Numbered from the stretch's first letter, positions 30,158 to 39,431 are shown. The stretch is 64,000 bases of DNA from Myxococcales bacterium (GCA_947483555.1 CANKMW010000046.1:1-64000); one strand, 5' to 3'. Made by a program: numbers and translations. Notes: generated by a model from the letters alone, not told the origin.

Positions 30158-30190
30158 GTTACATGACAACGCGCGAACCCGATGTTCGCA
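30158..30190 (-). promoter_or_regulatory. Candidate ECF promoter for the sigma-FecR operon
   Basis: On the minus strand GAAC (30187-30184) is followed after exactly 16 nt by GTC (30167-30165). GAAC-N16-GTC resembles the -35/-10 spacing of many ECF promoters. A transcription start near 30158 would leave a leader of about 32 nt before the GTG. The match is short and could be chance. Confidence 0.25.
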
Positions 30191-30221
30191 GCCACCTGGC
30201 GTCGCGGCCAGGGGCGAATCG

Positions 30222-30869
30222 CTACTTCCGTTTTGATCGCGCCTTCTTGCGCATCGGAGCGCGCGGCCGGGCGGTCGTGACCGTGTCCAGGGGCCGCGGA
30301 CAGAGGTCGCGGAGCTTGCACGCCGCGCACTCGCCGCCGCGCCACAGGTGGTCGAACAGCGCCTGGACGTGGTCGAGGGTGGGCCCATCGTCGGTCACCA
30401 CGCCGAGCTCGAAGTTGCGGCGGCCGGTACCACGCGCACCCAGGCCGGCGCCGGTCCAGTTGGCGGAGCCGAGGTACCCCAGCGCCCCATCGACGATCAC
30501 CAGCTTGAGGTGGACCCGAGGGCACTGTCGGATCGGCAGCCCGGTCCGCAGGCCGGGATGGCGCGCCAGCTCGGCGCGGAACGGTCGCGACGCCCGGTCG
30601 GCACACAGGATGCGCAGCTCGACGCCGCGGCTCGACGCCTCGGCGAGCGCCGCGAGGACCGAACGGTAGCTCGACCTGCCGAGCCGGCGCCGCACGCCGG
30701 GTCGTGCCCGACCGTCCTCGACCATCAACTCCTTGAGGTTGGCGGTCGCGATCCAGACGCTGGTCTCGGCGGCCAGCACGGCGGCGATCACCCGCTGGTA
30801 GTGGCCGCGCCCGCCGACGAGCTCGATCGGCACCGCGCGTCGCGGCGACACGAAATCGACCACCGTCAC
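30222..30869 (-). CDS. Single-HKD phospholipase D-like protein with C-terminal Cys cluster
   Basis: 215 aa from GTG at 30869, which overlaps the stop of the upstream SDR gene (GTGA). One HKD motif is clear: H120-L-K122 with D127 (HLKLVIVDGALGYLGSANWT). Typical members use two motifs or dimerise, as in Nuc endonuclease and small PLD nucleases. The C-terminal part has CAACKLRDLC (C181, C184, C190), which may bind zinc or an iron-sulfur centre, and a very basic end (MRKKARSKRK) suited to nucleic acid binding. A nuclease or phosphodiesterase role is inferred; the substrate is unknown. Confidence 0.8.
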   Translation of the reverse strand: MTVVDFVSPRRAVPIELVGGRGHYQRVIAAVLAAETSVWIATANLKELMVEDGRARPGVRRRLGRSSYRSVLAALAEASSRGVELRILCADRASRPFRAELARHPGLRTGLPIRQCPRVHLKLVIVDGALGYLGSANWTGAGLGARGTGRRNFELGVVTDDGPTLDHVQALFDHLWRGGECAACKLRDLCPRPLDTVTTARPRAPMRKKARSKRK

Positions 30870-31669
30870 GGGGTCATCATCATGGGCTGCGCGACGCAGT
30901 GGCCACCATCGACGACCAGCACCGTGCCGGTGATGTACGCCGCCGCCGCCGAGCGCAGATAGACCGCGGCGGCGGCGATCTCGTCGATGAGCCCGAAGCG
31001 ACCGAGCGGAATCGCCTTCGCCGCCCGGGCGGCGGCGTCACCGGGCGCGAGCCGGCGCATGCCCTCGGTGTCGCCGATCGGGCCGGGCGCGATCGACACC
31101 ACGCGGATGCCGGCGCCGCCCCATTCGACGGCGAGGTTGCGCGTCATGGCATCGACGCCGGCCTTGGCGGCCGACGCGTGCAGCTGCAGCGGCGTGCCGT
31201 GGTAGTGCAACGTCGCCGTGACGTTGACGATGAGGCCGTCGCCGGCGTCGCGCAACGACGGGAAGGCCGCCCGCGCGGCGTGGAACGAACCGATCAGGTC
31301 GATGTCGACCACGGTCCGGAACGCGTTCGGCGACAGCGCTGCCGCCGGGGCCAGAAAATTTCCGGCGGCGCCGTTGACCAGCGTATCGATCTTGCCAAAC
31401 CGCGCCCGCGCCGCCTCGATCACGCGGGCCACGGCGTCCGGATCGCGGACGTCGGCGGCGACCGCCAGCACGTCCTTGCCGGTGGCGGCGCGCAGCTCGG
31501 CGGCGGTGGCGTCGATGACGTCCTGCTTGCGGCTGGTGATGCAGACCTCGCAGCCGAGGCGGGCGTAGGCGGCGGCGATGCCCTTGCAGATGCCGGTGCC
31601 GCCACCCGTGATCACGGCCACGTGGCCGGCGAGGGCGTCGTCGCGGAAGACGTCGAGCGGGTTGGCCAT
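30866..31669 (-). CDS. SDR oxidoreductase, 2,4-dienoyl-CoA reductase-like
   Basis: 267 aa Rossmann-fold enzyme. The cofactor motif is TGGGTGICKG (21-30). Further motifs are VNGAAGNFLAP, VNVTATLHYHGTPLQLHASA, AAKAGVDAMTRNLAVEWG and IAPGPIGDTEGMRRL. These fit 2,4-dienoyl-CoA reductases of the SDR family (peroxisomal DECR2 type), which use NADPH to remove double bonds during oxidation of unsaturated fatty acids. As in that group, the usual YxxxK Tyr is not found at its standard place. It is translationally coupled to the HKD gene downstream. Confidence 0.85.
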   Translation of the reverse strand: MANPLDVFRDDALAGHVAVITGGGTGICKGIAAAYARLGCEVCITSRKQDVIDATAAELRAATGKDVLAVAADVRDPDAVARVIEAARARFGKIDTLVNGAAGNFLAPAAALSPNAFRTVVDIDLIGSFHAARAAFPSLRDAGDGLIVNVTATLHYHGTPLQLHASAAKAGVDAMTRNLAVEWGGAGIRVVSIAPGPIGDTEGMRRLAPGDAAARAAKAIPLGRFGLIDEIAAAAVYLRSAAAAYITGTVLVVDGGHCVAQPMMMTP

Positions 31670-31791
31670 GGCCGCACGGTAGCCGAAAGTGGGAACCGCG
31701 CCCGCGGCCTGGTGTCCTGGATGCGAGCAGACGCCGCGCCTGGTGCATGGAGCGCCGCGCAGGTGTCGGCACCCCTCGCCGGAGGATCGTC

Positions 31792-32193
31792 ATGTCACGT
31801 CCGCATCACCGGGCGCGCTGGGCCAGGTGCGCCCTCGCGTTGTTCGCGCTCACCGTCCTCGCCGCACCCGCCACCGCCGCCCGCAAGAAGAAGGTGAAGA
31901 AGAAGACCCCGGTCTCGGTGTGCGCCCACTTCGATCAGATCGATCGCGACGCCGACGGCGTCGACCTGGTGGTCGCCAATCGGTGCGAGATCAAGCTGTC
32001 GTGCGCCGTGAGCTGGACGCTCACCTGCGCGCCGGACACCGCGAAGGCGAACCGCATCCAGCGTGGGTCGGCGTTCGAGCTCGACACCGGTGGGTCGCAG
32101 ACCACGCTGGCGGCGCCCGCCGAGTGCGGCAACGATGGCTGGGTCATCGATGACGTCAGCTGGAGTTGCCATCCCGAGCCCGCCAGGCCGTGA
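31792..32193 (+). CDS. Small secreted Cys-containing hypothetical protein
   Basis: 133 aa from the ATG at 31792, preceded by GGAGGA. A signal peptide (about 1-30, LALFALTVLAAPATA) is followed by a basic stretch (RKKKVKKKT) and about 90 residues containing five Cys (VCAHF, NRCEIK, LSCAVSW, LTCAP, AECGND, with a final SWSCHPE). The pattern suggests a compact disulfide-bonded periplasmic or secreted domain. I do not recognise the family. Confidence 0.7.
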   Translation: MSRPHHRARWARCALALFALTVLAAPATAARKKKVKKKTPVSVCAHFDQIDRDADGVDLVVANRCEIKLSCAVSWTLTCAPDTAKANRIQRGSAFELDTGGSQTTLAAPAECGNDGWVIDDVSWSCHPEPARP

Positions 32194-32486
32194 TGCTGTA
32201 AGTCGAAGGCCGTTCTGGCGTTGGTTTCGCTACCCCGTCGCCTACCGCGACCTGGGGTCAAGAAGATCAGTTAGTTGGCGTCGTTTCTGTCCGGTCGTCA
32301 GCGATCGCTGACGATTCCATAGACCGGGTGAGGCTCCTGGGGCGTGTACATCCTCGTAGGCAGTAATTGGTCACGAGGCTCACGCCACCGAAGGGTAAAC
32401 CCGCGAGGCAATGGAGGTCCGTCCGTCCGCCCAGGGTCCTGCTCGGTGGTTTCGAAACACCGACGTAGTATAAGGACCCAAGGAAC
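32194..32486. promoter_or_regulatory. Intergenic region upstream of the anti-sigma-like gene
   Basis: 293 bp. It contains a perfect 20-bp palindrome (32295-32314) and a second short palindrome GTTTCGAAAC (32449-32458). A TATAAG hexamer at 32469-32474 looks like a -10 box but would place the start of transcription only about 6 nt before the ATG, so it is probably not the promoter. AAGGAAC (32480-32486) is the likely ribosome site. No gene was found here. Confidence 0.4.
32295..32314. promoter_or_regulatory. Perfect 20-bp palindrome, possible operator
   Basis: TCGTCAGCGATCGCTGACGA reads the same on both strands. It lies about 170 nt upstream of the anti-sigma-like gene and 100 nt downstream of the small secreted protein gene. 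It could bind a dimeric regulator or form a cruciform or hairpin. No T-tract follows, so it is not a typical terminator. Confidence 0.4.
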
Positions 32487-34061
32487 ATGGCCGACCGCCA
32501 GGACATCGACGCGCTGCTCATCGGCGCTCTCTACGGAGAGCTCGATGGAGACGAGCGTGCGCGCCTCGAGGCGCACCTGGCCAGTCATCCACAGGACAGG
32601 TCGGCGCTCGACGGGTTGCGGTCCACGCGCGAGATTCTTCGCGAGGCCGACCTGCCCACGCGGCTGGCCACGGCCGAGCCCTCGCCCGCGATCTCGGCCC
32701 GGCTGCTCCAGGAGGCCGCCCGGCGGGCGCCGGTGGCCGCTGGCAGCGGATTCTTCGCGTTTCTCGCGGGCCTCTTGCGTCCGTTTGCAGCCAGCCCCGC
32801 GTTGTCGGCGGCGGCCGCCCTCGTGCTGGTGGGCGGCGCGGCCGGATTGATGTACTCGCGCGGCACGTTTCGGGTCGCGGAGCCGACCATGGAACGCTCG
32901 GTCCGCGCCGAGGTCGACAAGGAAAAGGCGGAGTATTTCGCGGCCGGTTCCGGTGCCCCGGCGGCGGCGAGCGGAACTTCGGCGACCGCTCCGGCAGCGG
33001 TGCCGACCATCGACGACTATCGCGTCGGGCTCGATGAGGGCGTCATGCGCGCCGTCGATGACGATGGCGATCGAGGCTTGCCGGCGCGGGCGTTCGGTGA
33101 CGAGATCTCCGGCAACGCGGGGGTCGTCGCCGGCGTCACGGCTGATCCGCTCGCTGGCGACCAGCTCGAGAAGGACGCGGTCGGGCGTGGCGGCGGTGGC
33201 GGCAAGCTCGCCGGTGGTGGACCTGACACCGGTACCGAGCTGGCGGCGGCGGTCGAGGCTAGCGGCGATGATGACCTCCGGAAGGCGAATCGGGCGGCCG
33301 GCGCAGGGGCAGGCTCGGCGACCACGACGTTCCAGTCCGGCAGCGGTGGCAGCGCGAGCGGCGCCAAGGCCGACACCAGCGCGACTCGTCCGGGCTACAT
33401 CGCGGTCGACAAGCAGGCCAAGGACGAGCCGACGGTGCTCGCGCTCGACGGCAAGCGCATCGACGCCGCCAACGAGCGAGAGGCCGATGACTTCGCCGCC
33501 GCGGTCCGGACGCCGGCTGGCACGGTCGCCGACAAGAAGGCGCCGCCGCCGCCGGGCAGCGGCGGGCGCGTCGCGACCGGCGAGAGCCGGGCTCCGTCCG
33601 AGCCGGCGCCGGTGGCGGCGCCGCCAAGCTCGTCGTCGATGCCGCCCAAGGCGGCGACCCAGAAGCCGGCGACCGGGCAGAACCCAGCGCAGAAGCCAGC
33701 GCAGAAGGGTGTCGCGCCGCAGAAGCCGCAGCAGATCGCCCGCGACCAGGGCAAGGCGGGGGCCAGCTACGATCCCGCCAAGGCCGCCGCGCTCGACGCC
33801 TGGGCGCGCGATCAACATGCGCGCATGGTCAAGCTGGTCAACGCCGGCAAGTGTACCGACGCCGGCACCATCGGTGCCGACATCGCCCGCAAGGCGCCCG
33901 ACTACTACCAGTCCAGCGTCGCCAACGATCGCGCGGTGCGCGCCTGTCGTTCGTACGTCGACCGCGCGCGGCGCGCGAAGAGCGAGGACGCCAAGACCAA
34001 GGCCGCGGCACCACGCGCGCCGCAGCCCGATTCGCCGTCCGACATGGAATCGGTCAAGTAG
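32487..34061 (+). CDS. Anti-sigma-factor-like membrane protein
   Basis: 524 aa. The N-terminal 60 residues (ALLIGALYGELDGDERARLE, HLASHPQ) have the helical layout of anti-sigma domains but lack the HxxxCxxC zinc motif. One membrane helix lies at about 108-128 (ALSAAAALVLVGGAAGLMYS). The large periplasmic part is Ala/Pro/Lys-rich with a likely disordered linker (about 330-420), then an ordered helical end with two Cys (GKCTDAG, RACRSYV). No sigma gene is adjacent, so the partner is not known from this window. It may instead be a membrane sensor built on the same domain. Confidence 0.7.
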   Translation: MADRQDIDALLIGALYGELDGDERARLEAHLASHPQDRSALDGLRSTREILREADLPTRLATAEPSPAISARLLQEAARRAPVAAGSGFFAFLAGLLRPFAASPALSAAAALVLVGGAAGLMYSRGTFRVAEPTMERSVRAEVDKEKAEYFAAGSGAPAAASGTSATAPAAVPTIDDYRVGLDEGVMRAVDDDGDRGLPARAFGDEISGNAGVVAGVTADPLAGDQLEKDAVGRGGGGGKLAGGGPDTGTELAAAVEASGDDDLRKANRAAGAGAGSATTTFQSGSGGSASGAKADTSATRPGYIAVDKQAKDEPTVLALDGKRIDAANEREADDFAAAVRTPAGTVADKKAPPPPGSGGRVATGESRAPSEPAPVAAPPSSSSMPPKAATQKPATGQNPAQKPAQKGVAPQKPQQIARDQGKAGASYDPAKAAALDAWARDQHARMVKLVNAGKCTDAGTIGADIARKAPDYYQSSVANDRAVRACRSYVDRARRAKSEDAKTKAAAPRAPQPDSPSDMESVK

Positions 34062-34070
34062 GGCGGTGCC

Positions 34071-35150
34071 CTAGCGGCCCATCCAGCGGCGCATCGCGGC
34101 TGGCGCCACCGCGAGCGCGTCATCGAGGGCGCCGGCCAGCGGCGCGGACGACTTGGTGTGCCAGAAGAGGCTCGGACCGGGCTCCCGTTCGGCGTGCTCC
34201 AGCAGCGCGGCGCTCGATTTTGCGGTGTAGACCGCGTCGATCGGCGGCGCTCCGGCCCGGCGCATGCGCTCGGCCGCGCGGGCGCCAGGCGTGGTCGCGC
34301 GCCCGTAGCCGCTCCCGAGCCAGCGGCCGTCGACCTCGAGGCCGGCGTACAGCGTGCCGAGGCCGGTCGCCGACGTGGCGCCGCGCAAGCCGTCGACGAG
34401 CGCCAGCGTCACGTGCGCCAGGCGCGCCAGCCGAAGCCGGCTGGTGACCGGCCACGGCGTCACGCGAACCGCGCACACCCGCGGCGGTGACGGCGCCAGG
34501 CCGAGCTCGTGGGCGAGGTGGAAGCCGGCCAGCAGGCCAGCGGTGGTGCAGCCGCTGCCGACGGCGACGACGACCCGGCGCGGCCATGGCAGCTCTCCCG
34601 CGGCTGCCTGCGTCGCGAGCTCGAAGGCCGCCGACATCGCGCCCAGCGCGCCGGCCGGCGTCGCGCCGCCCGGCGGCATGACGTACGCACCGCGTCGACG
34701 GCGCACGATCGCCATCGCGAGCGGCAGCTCGATCACGGATCCGATCGCGATCACCTCGGGCCGCGCCGCCAGGAGCGCGCTGGCGTTGGCGAGCGCCGTC
34801 TCGCTGGCCGGTTGCGGAAACAGGATGGCGCCGGCGTCGAGGCCCGCGGTGCGGGCGTGGAGCACCGACGCGACGACGTGGTTCGATCCGTAGGCCCCGG
34901 TCGCCCACATCCGGGTCGCGCCGGCGGCCCGCGCGCGACCGAACATGGCCTCGAGCGTGCGCACCTTGTTGCCGCCGTAGGTCGCGGCGGTCAGGTCCTC
35001 GCGCTTGATCCACACCTCGTCGCCGACGGCGAGTCGCTCGACCGGCGTCGGCCAGTCGCCCAGCCGCACCCACGGCAGCTGGCGGCCGACCTGGGGCAGG
35101 GCGCGGAACAGCGCCACGTCATCGAGCGACCGGTTCGTCGGCGAGCTCAC
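34071..35150 (-). CDS. PLP-dependent D-cysteine desulfhydrase / ACC deaminase family enzyme
   Basis: 359 aa fold-type II PLP enzyme. The PLP lysine is K62 in YGGNKVRTLE, with WIKREDLTAATYGG before it and the phosphate loop VAVGSGCTTAGLL later. This family covers D-cysteine desulfhydrase and 1-aminocyclopropane-1-carboxylate deaminase; sequence alone does not settle the substrate. The C-terminus has DAVYTAKSSAAL and LFWHTKSS, usual for the family. The gene ends 9 nt from the convergent anti-sigma-like gene. Confidence 0.85.
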   Translation of the reverse strand: MSSPTNRSLDDVALFRALPQVGRQLPWVRLGDWPTPVERLAVGDEVWIKREDLTAATYGGNKVRTLEAMFGRARAAGATRMWATGAYGSNHVVASVLHARTAGLDAGAILFPQPASETALANASALLAARPEVIAIGSVIELPLAMAIVRRRRGAYVMPPGGATPAGALGAMSAAFELATQAAAGELPWPRRVVVAVGSGCTTAGLLAGFHLAHELGLAPSPPRVCAVRVTPWPVTSRLRLARLAHVTLALVDGLRGATSATGLGTLYAGLEVDGRWLGSGYGRATTPGARAAERMRRAGAPPIDAVYTAKSSAALLEHAEREPGPSLFWHTKSSAPLAGALDDALAVAPAAMRRWMGR

Positions 35151-35170
35151 GCGCGCTCACGGCCGCGAGG

Positions 35171-35443
35171 TCAGGATGGCTCCGGGACGTACTCCGGCGG
35201 CGCGCTGCCGCCGGCGCCGAACAAGAACTGCTCGCACTGTTCCTTGAGCGTGTCGTGCGACTTCTTCTGCGTGAGATCGAGGCGGTACTCGTTCACCATC
35301 CGCTTCGAGTGCTCGATCCATTGCTGCCACGCCTGCTGCGAGATGGTCTCGAAGATGCGCTGGCCGAGGGCGTCGGCGAACGGCTGGTACGGGAGGCCGG
35401 GGAGATCGGCGCCGAGCTTGGCGCACCGGATCATTCGTGACAT
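35171..35443 (-). CDS. yggX: Probable Fe(II)-trafficking protein, YggX family
   Basis: 90 aa from the ATG at 35443; the frame extends upstream but MSRMIRCAKL matches the family start. Motifs are IRCAKLGADLPGLP, LGQRIFETISQQAWQQWIEH and VNEYRLDL, with the conserved Cys7. Members help protect iron-sulfur proteins from oxidative damage and are linked to labile iron. It precedes the PLP enzyme gene on the same strand by about 20 nt and may be cotranscribed with it. Confidence 0.92.
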   Translation of the reverse strand: MSRMIRCAKLGADLPGLPYQPFADALGQRIFETISQQAWQQWIEHSKRMVNEYRLDLTQKKSHDTLKEQCEQFLFGAGGSAPPEYVPEPS

Positions 35444-35587
35444 GGCGCGGATTCGACCAGTGAACCGCCCGGCCGGCAAGCGGTCGCGAGTGACGCATCG
35501 CAAGTAGCCGTGGTCACTGGGTTCGGCGCCGCTCGATCGGTGACGGAATCACATCATGATCGTGACGTTTCGGTTAGGCTAGCGCCG

Positions 35588-38500
35588 ATGCGTACCCTTC
35601 GCCTTACCCTGACGGTCCTGGTGTGTGCGGTCGCCGCGTGTGGCGACGACGGCGGTGGCGGTCTCGACGACTACTTCCCCGAGTTGCCGCCAACCGGCGG
35701 TGCCCAGGGCGCGTTCGTTGGCGAGATCGGTGCGGCCAACGTGAACGAGTTGCTCACCGGTCCGGCCGCCCAGGGTCAGGTCGGCGACTTCTTTCTCCGC
35801 AACGACAAGATCCGGCTGATCATCAGCGCGCCGACGCGCGTGATCGGCGTGGTACCGCAGGGTGGCAACATCATGGACGCGGCCGAGATCGGACCCGGCG
35901 GCACCCAGCTCCTGCCCGATCACTTCGGCGAGCTCTCGCTCATCTACAAGGCCGGTCGCACCTGCGAGCACAGCGCGATCGAGATCGTGCGCGACGGTGC
36001 GGCCGGCGGCCCGGCGGTGTTGCGCGCCCGCGGCTGGAGCGGCAACAACGACTTCATCAACCTCAAGGGCATCGGCATCCTGCCGGTCAGCGACGATCTC
36101 GACCCCGATGTGCCCGATCAGATCGAGTGCGCGACCACGTACGTCCTGGCGCCCGGCGCCCGCCACGTCGAGGTCTACTGGTCGCTCTTCAACGCCGGCA
36201 CCGTCCGGGTCATCGGCCCGCTCGGTATGCTCAACGACACCGGCGGCGAGACCGAGTCGTGGGGCAACGGTCGCGGCTTCGAGCGGGCCGGGATCGAGGC
36301 GCTCTCGACGCTCGCCGATCCGGCGCCGATCGACTACGTCGTCTACCAGGCCCCCGGCCCCGGCTATGGCCTCATCCCGCGCTTCGACGAGCCGACGCCG
36401 AGCTCCGGGTTCCTCATCGCCGGGGTGTCGATCGTGCTGTTCGGCGCCGACAACCTGCTCGACATCCTCGACCCCAGCACGTACACGCTCGGCCTCGATC
36501 CGCGGGTTGGCAAGATGCAGCGCGTCGATCTGGTCATCGGTCAGGACGCCGAGGACACCGACGTGGTGTTCCGCGCCGGCAAGGCGACCCCGGATCCGAC
36601 CACCTCGATCGGGGGCACCGTGGCGTGGGCCGGCGGCAGCGCCAGCCTGGCCGGCGCTCGGGTCGGGGTCTACGCCGACGGCAACGGCAACGGCGCCATC
36701 GAGGACACCGACAAGATCGTCAGCTACCTCGATGTCGCGACCGATGGCACGTACGGCGGGCAGGTCCCGGCCGGCGGGGCGCTCCTGGTCCGCGCCGAGG
36801 TCAAGGACACCGCGCGTTCGGCGGCAGCGGCGGTCGGGCAGGCGGTCGCGCTCAGCTTGCCGGCCCCGGTCAAGCTCGACTTCCAGATCATCGACGACGC
36901 CACCAGCGAGAACATCCCGGGCCGCATCCTCGTCATCGGTACCCATCCCGCGTTTCCCGACAAGCGCGTGTTCGAGACCTACGATCGCCTGACCGGCGTG
37001 GTGCGCTCGCTGCACGCCATCCGTGGCACCTCGACCGGCGCCGGAGCCGACAAGGCGCTCTACCTGCCGGCCGGTGGCAGCTACCGCGTCTATGCGTCGC
37101 GGGGCACCGAGTGGTCGGTGGCGTCGGCCGGGTTCAACGCCACCGCCGATGGCGCGGTCAGCCTGCACCTGCGGCGGGTCATCGACACCGCCGGCTACCT
37201 GGCCACCGAGTTTCACGTCCACCAGGTTGGTTCGCCCGACTCGCCGGTCGGCTCCGAAGATCGCGTGCGGTCGGCGGTGTCGGCGGGCATGGAGCTGTTC
37301 TCGGTGACCGATCACGACGTGGTGACCGATCTGCAGCCGATCGTGGTCGACCTCGGGCTCGATGACCTGCTGCGCGTCCTGCCCGGCATCGAGGTCACGC
37401 CGTTCCCGTACGGTCACTTCAACGCCTGGCCGCTCGACGTGGTGCCCAACTCGAACGGCGGCGCCATCGACTGGGGCCGCGGTCGCGAGGGCTTCGCGAT
37501 GACGCCCGGCGAGATCTTCGACGCGGCGCGCGCTCGCGGTGCGCGCGTGGTCGAGGTCAATCACCCTCGTGGTGACAAGGCCTTCTCGGCGTTCCAGAAG
37601 TACTTCGATGTCGCCCACGTCCAGTACGACTACGTGCAGCGCAGCATCTTCGGTGATTTCCAGAACGTGTCGGTGCCCAACCAGTGGCTGCGGCTGCCCG
37701 AGGAGTCGCTGTGGGACGACAGCTGGAACGCGCTCGAGATCTGGAACGGCTTCGCGATGAAGGACACCGACGGCGACGCCCGCAACGAGTGCACCTCGCT
37801 CGATCGTGTGATGCGCGACTGGTTCAACATGCTGTCGTTCGGGTTCTACGTCGCTCCGATCGGCAACAGTGACACCCACACGTCGGTGTCTGACCCGGTC
37901 GGGATGCCGCGCACCATGGTGCGGGTCGCCGACGACTCGGGCGCCGCGCTGGCGTCGGGCGCCGCGACCGCGTCGGTGATGGCGGCGCTCGAGGGCACCG
38001 CCGCGGCGCGCGACATCGTGGTGACCAACGGCCCGATGCTGGCGGTGACGTCGATGGGCAGCCCCGCGATCGGCCGCCAGGTCGCCGCCGTCGGCGGCTC
38101 GATCACGCTGGTGGTGACGGTGACGTCGCCCGAGTGGGCCGAGATCGACACCCTCGAGATCTTCGCCAACGACACGCCGATCTCGCCGGTGACCCGATCC
38201 GCGGACCCGGTCAGCCTTCGCCCGCTCAAGTGCTGGACGTCGCGCAACCTCAACCAGCTCAACGCCCTGGATCCCTGCGCCCTGGCCCCGATCGCGCCCG
38301 AGTCGATGCAGGTCCAGTTGCAGACCGCGAGCGGCCCGGGCACGCACCGCTTCCACAGCGCGCAGGTCACCATCACGCTCACCGCCGCCGACATCCGCAA
38401 CCGCGCTGGCGCCACCGGCACCGACGCCTGGCTGGTCATCCGGGCCCGGGGTGACAGGTCGATCTTCCCGGTCCTGACCAATGGCGCGGTCGACGACGAC

Positions 38501-38641
38501 ACCCTGCCGGTGCTGGTGACCGGCAATGCGTCCGCGGTCGATCTGGCCCTGCGCGGCCGCGGCGTGCCAGCCATCGGGTTTGCGGCCCCGGTGTTCCTGG
38601 ACTTCGATGGTGGCGGCTACCGGGCCCCGTTCCAGCCCTGA
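35588..38641 (+). CDS. Large lipoprotein with PHP-type metallohydrolase domain
   Basis: About 1017 aa. The ATG at 35588 starts a lipoprotein signal (LTLTVLVCAVAACGDDGGGG). The N-terminal half (about 30-400) is a beta-rich region, and residues about 330-420 look like an Ig-like or SdrD-type domain (NGNGAIEDTDK). The PHP-like hydrolase follows with H543-V-H545 (EFHVHQ), FSVTDHDVVTD, PGIEVTPFPYGHFNAWP, VEVNHPRG and GNSDTH, enough for a metal site. This resembles the CehA/McbA group. The substrate and role are unknown. It is divergent from yggX with a 144-bp gap. Confidence 0.82.
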   Translation: MRTLRLTLTVLVCAVAACGDDGGGGLDDYFPELPPTGGAQGAFVGEIGAANVNELLTGPAAQGQVGDFFLRNDKIRLIISAPTRVIGVVPQGGNIMDAAEIGPGGTQLLPDHFGELSLIYKAGRTCEHSAIEIVRDGAAGGPAVLRARGWSGNNDFINLKGIGILPVSDDLDPDVPDQIECATTYVLAPGARHVEVYWSLFNAGTVRVIGPLGMLNDTGGETESWGNGRGFERAGIEALSTLADPAPIDYVVYQAPGPGYGLIPRFDEPTPSSGFLIAGVSIVLFGADNLLDILDPSTYTLGLDPRVGKMQRVDLVIGQDAEDTDVVFRAGKATPDPTTSIGGTVAWAGGSASLAGARVGVYADGNGNGAIEDTDKIVSYLDVATDGTYGGQVPAGGALLVRAEVKDTARSAAAAVGQAVALSLPAPVKLDFQIIDDATSENIPGRILVIGTHPAFPDKRVFETYDRLTGVVRSLHAIRGTSTGAGADKALYLPAGGSYRVYASRGTEWSVASAGFNATADGAVSLHLRRVIDTAGYLATEFHVHQVGSPDSPVGSEDRVRSAVSAGMELFSVTDHDVVTDLQPIVVDLGLDDLLRVLPGIEVTPFPYGHFNAWPLDVVPNSNGGAIDWGRGREGFAMTPGEIFDAARARGARVVEVNHPRGDKAFSAFQKYFDVAHVQYDYVQRSIFGDFQNVSVPNQWLRLPEESLWDDSWNALEIWNGFAMKDTDGDARNECTSLDRVMRDWFNMLSFGFYVAPIGNSDTHTSVSDPVGMPRTMVRVADDSGAALASGAATASVMAALEGTAAARDIVVTNGPMLAVTSMGSPAIGRQVAAVGGSITLVVTVTSPEWAEIDTLEIFANDTPISPVTRSADPVSLRPLKCWTSRNLNQLNALDPCALAPIAPESMQVQLQTASGPGTHRFHSAQVTITLTAADIRNRAGATGTDAWLVIRARGDRSIFPVLTNGAVDDDTLPVLVTGNASAVDLALRGRGVPAIGFAAPVFLDFDGGGYRAPFQP

Positions 38642-38776
38642 CGAGCCGAGGCGAGGCTTCCGACGGGCAACCCGGCGACCGGCCCGCGGGTCAATCCGGT
38701 GACGGCACCTTGCGCCCACGTTCCCGCCAGGCCAACCTGGTAGGACCGGGACGGTCAGCAGTCCAGGAAGTGCTCG

Positions 38777-39431
38777 ATGGATAGTTCGATCTGGGACCTG
38801 ATGAGCGATGGCGGTTACGCCATGTGGTTCATCATCTTCTTCTCGGTGGTCGCCCTGGCGGTGGCCATCGAGCGCGCGATCGCGCAGTGGCAGTTCACGG
38901 TCCGCGCACGTGCGCTGGCCGACATCGTCGGCCGGTGCCTGTCGCGGGGAGCGGTCCAGGAGGGCCGCAGCGCGTGCGAGCGGTCGCCGTCGCCGCTCGC
39001 CGACGTGTTCCTGGTCGGCTACGAGCGCCTGGGGCGTGGCCGGCCCGAGCACCTGGGCACCGCGGTCCACCGCGAGCGGCTGCGGGTGGTCGGCGACCTG
39101 CGCACCCGGTTGTGGATGCTGGGCACCATCGGTGCCACCGCGCCGTTCGTCGGCCTGTTCGGTACCGTGCTCGGCATCATGAAGGCGATGGGGCGTTTCA
39201 AGGGCGACGATCAGGTGAAGTTCGCGATGATCTCGAAGCCCATCTCGGAGGCGCTGGTGGTCACCGCCGCCGGCATCCTGGTCGCGGTCGAGGCGGTGAT
39301 CCTCTACAACTTCTTCAATCAGCGGGCGGCGCGCATCGCCACCGAGCTGAAGCTCCTGACCGACGAGTTCCTCGAACAGCTCGAGGAGCTACCCCCCGAG
39401 GCGCGCGAAGCGCCTGGCAAGGAGGCGGGCG

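Noticed and set aside
32469..32474. TATAAG as a -10 box for the anti-sigma-like gene
   Set aside because: It would start transcription about 6 nt before the ATG, leaving no room for the ribosome site.
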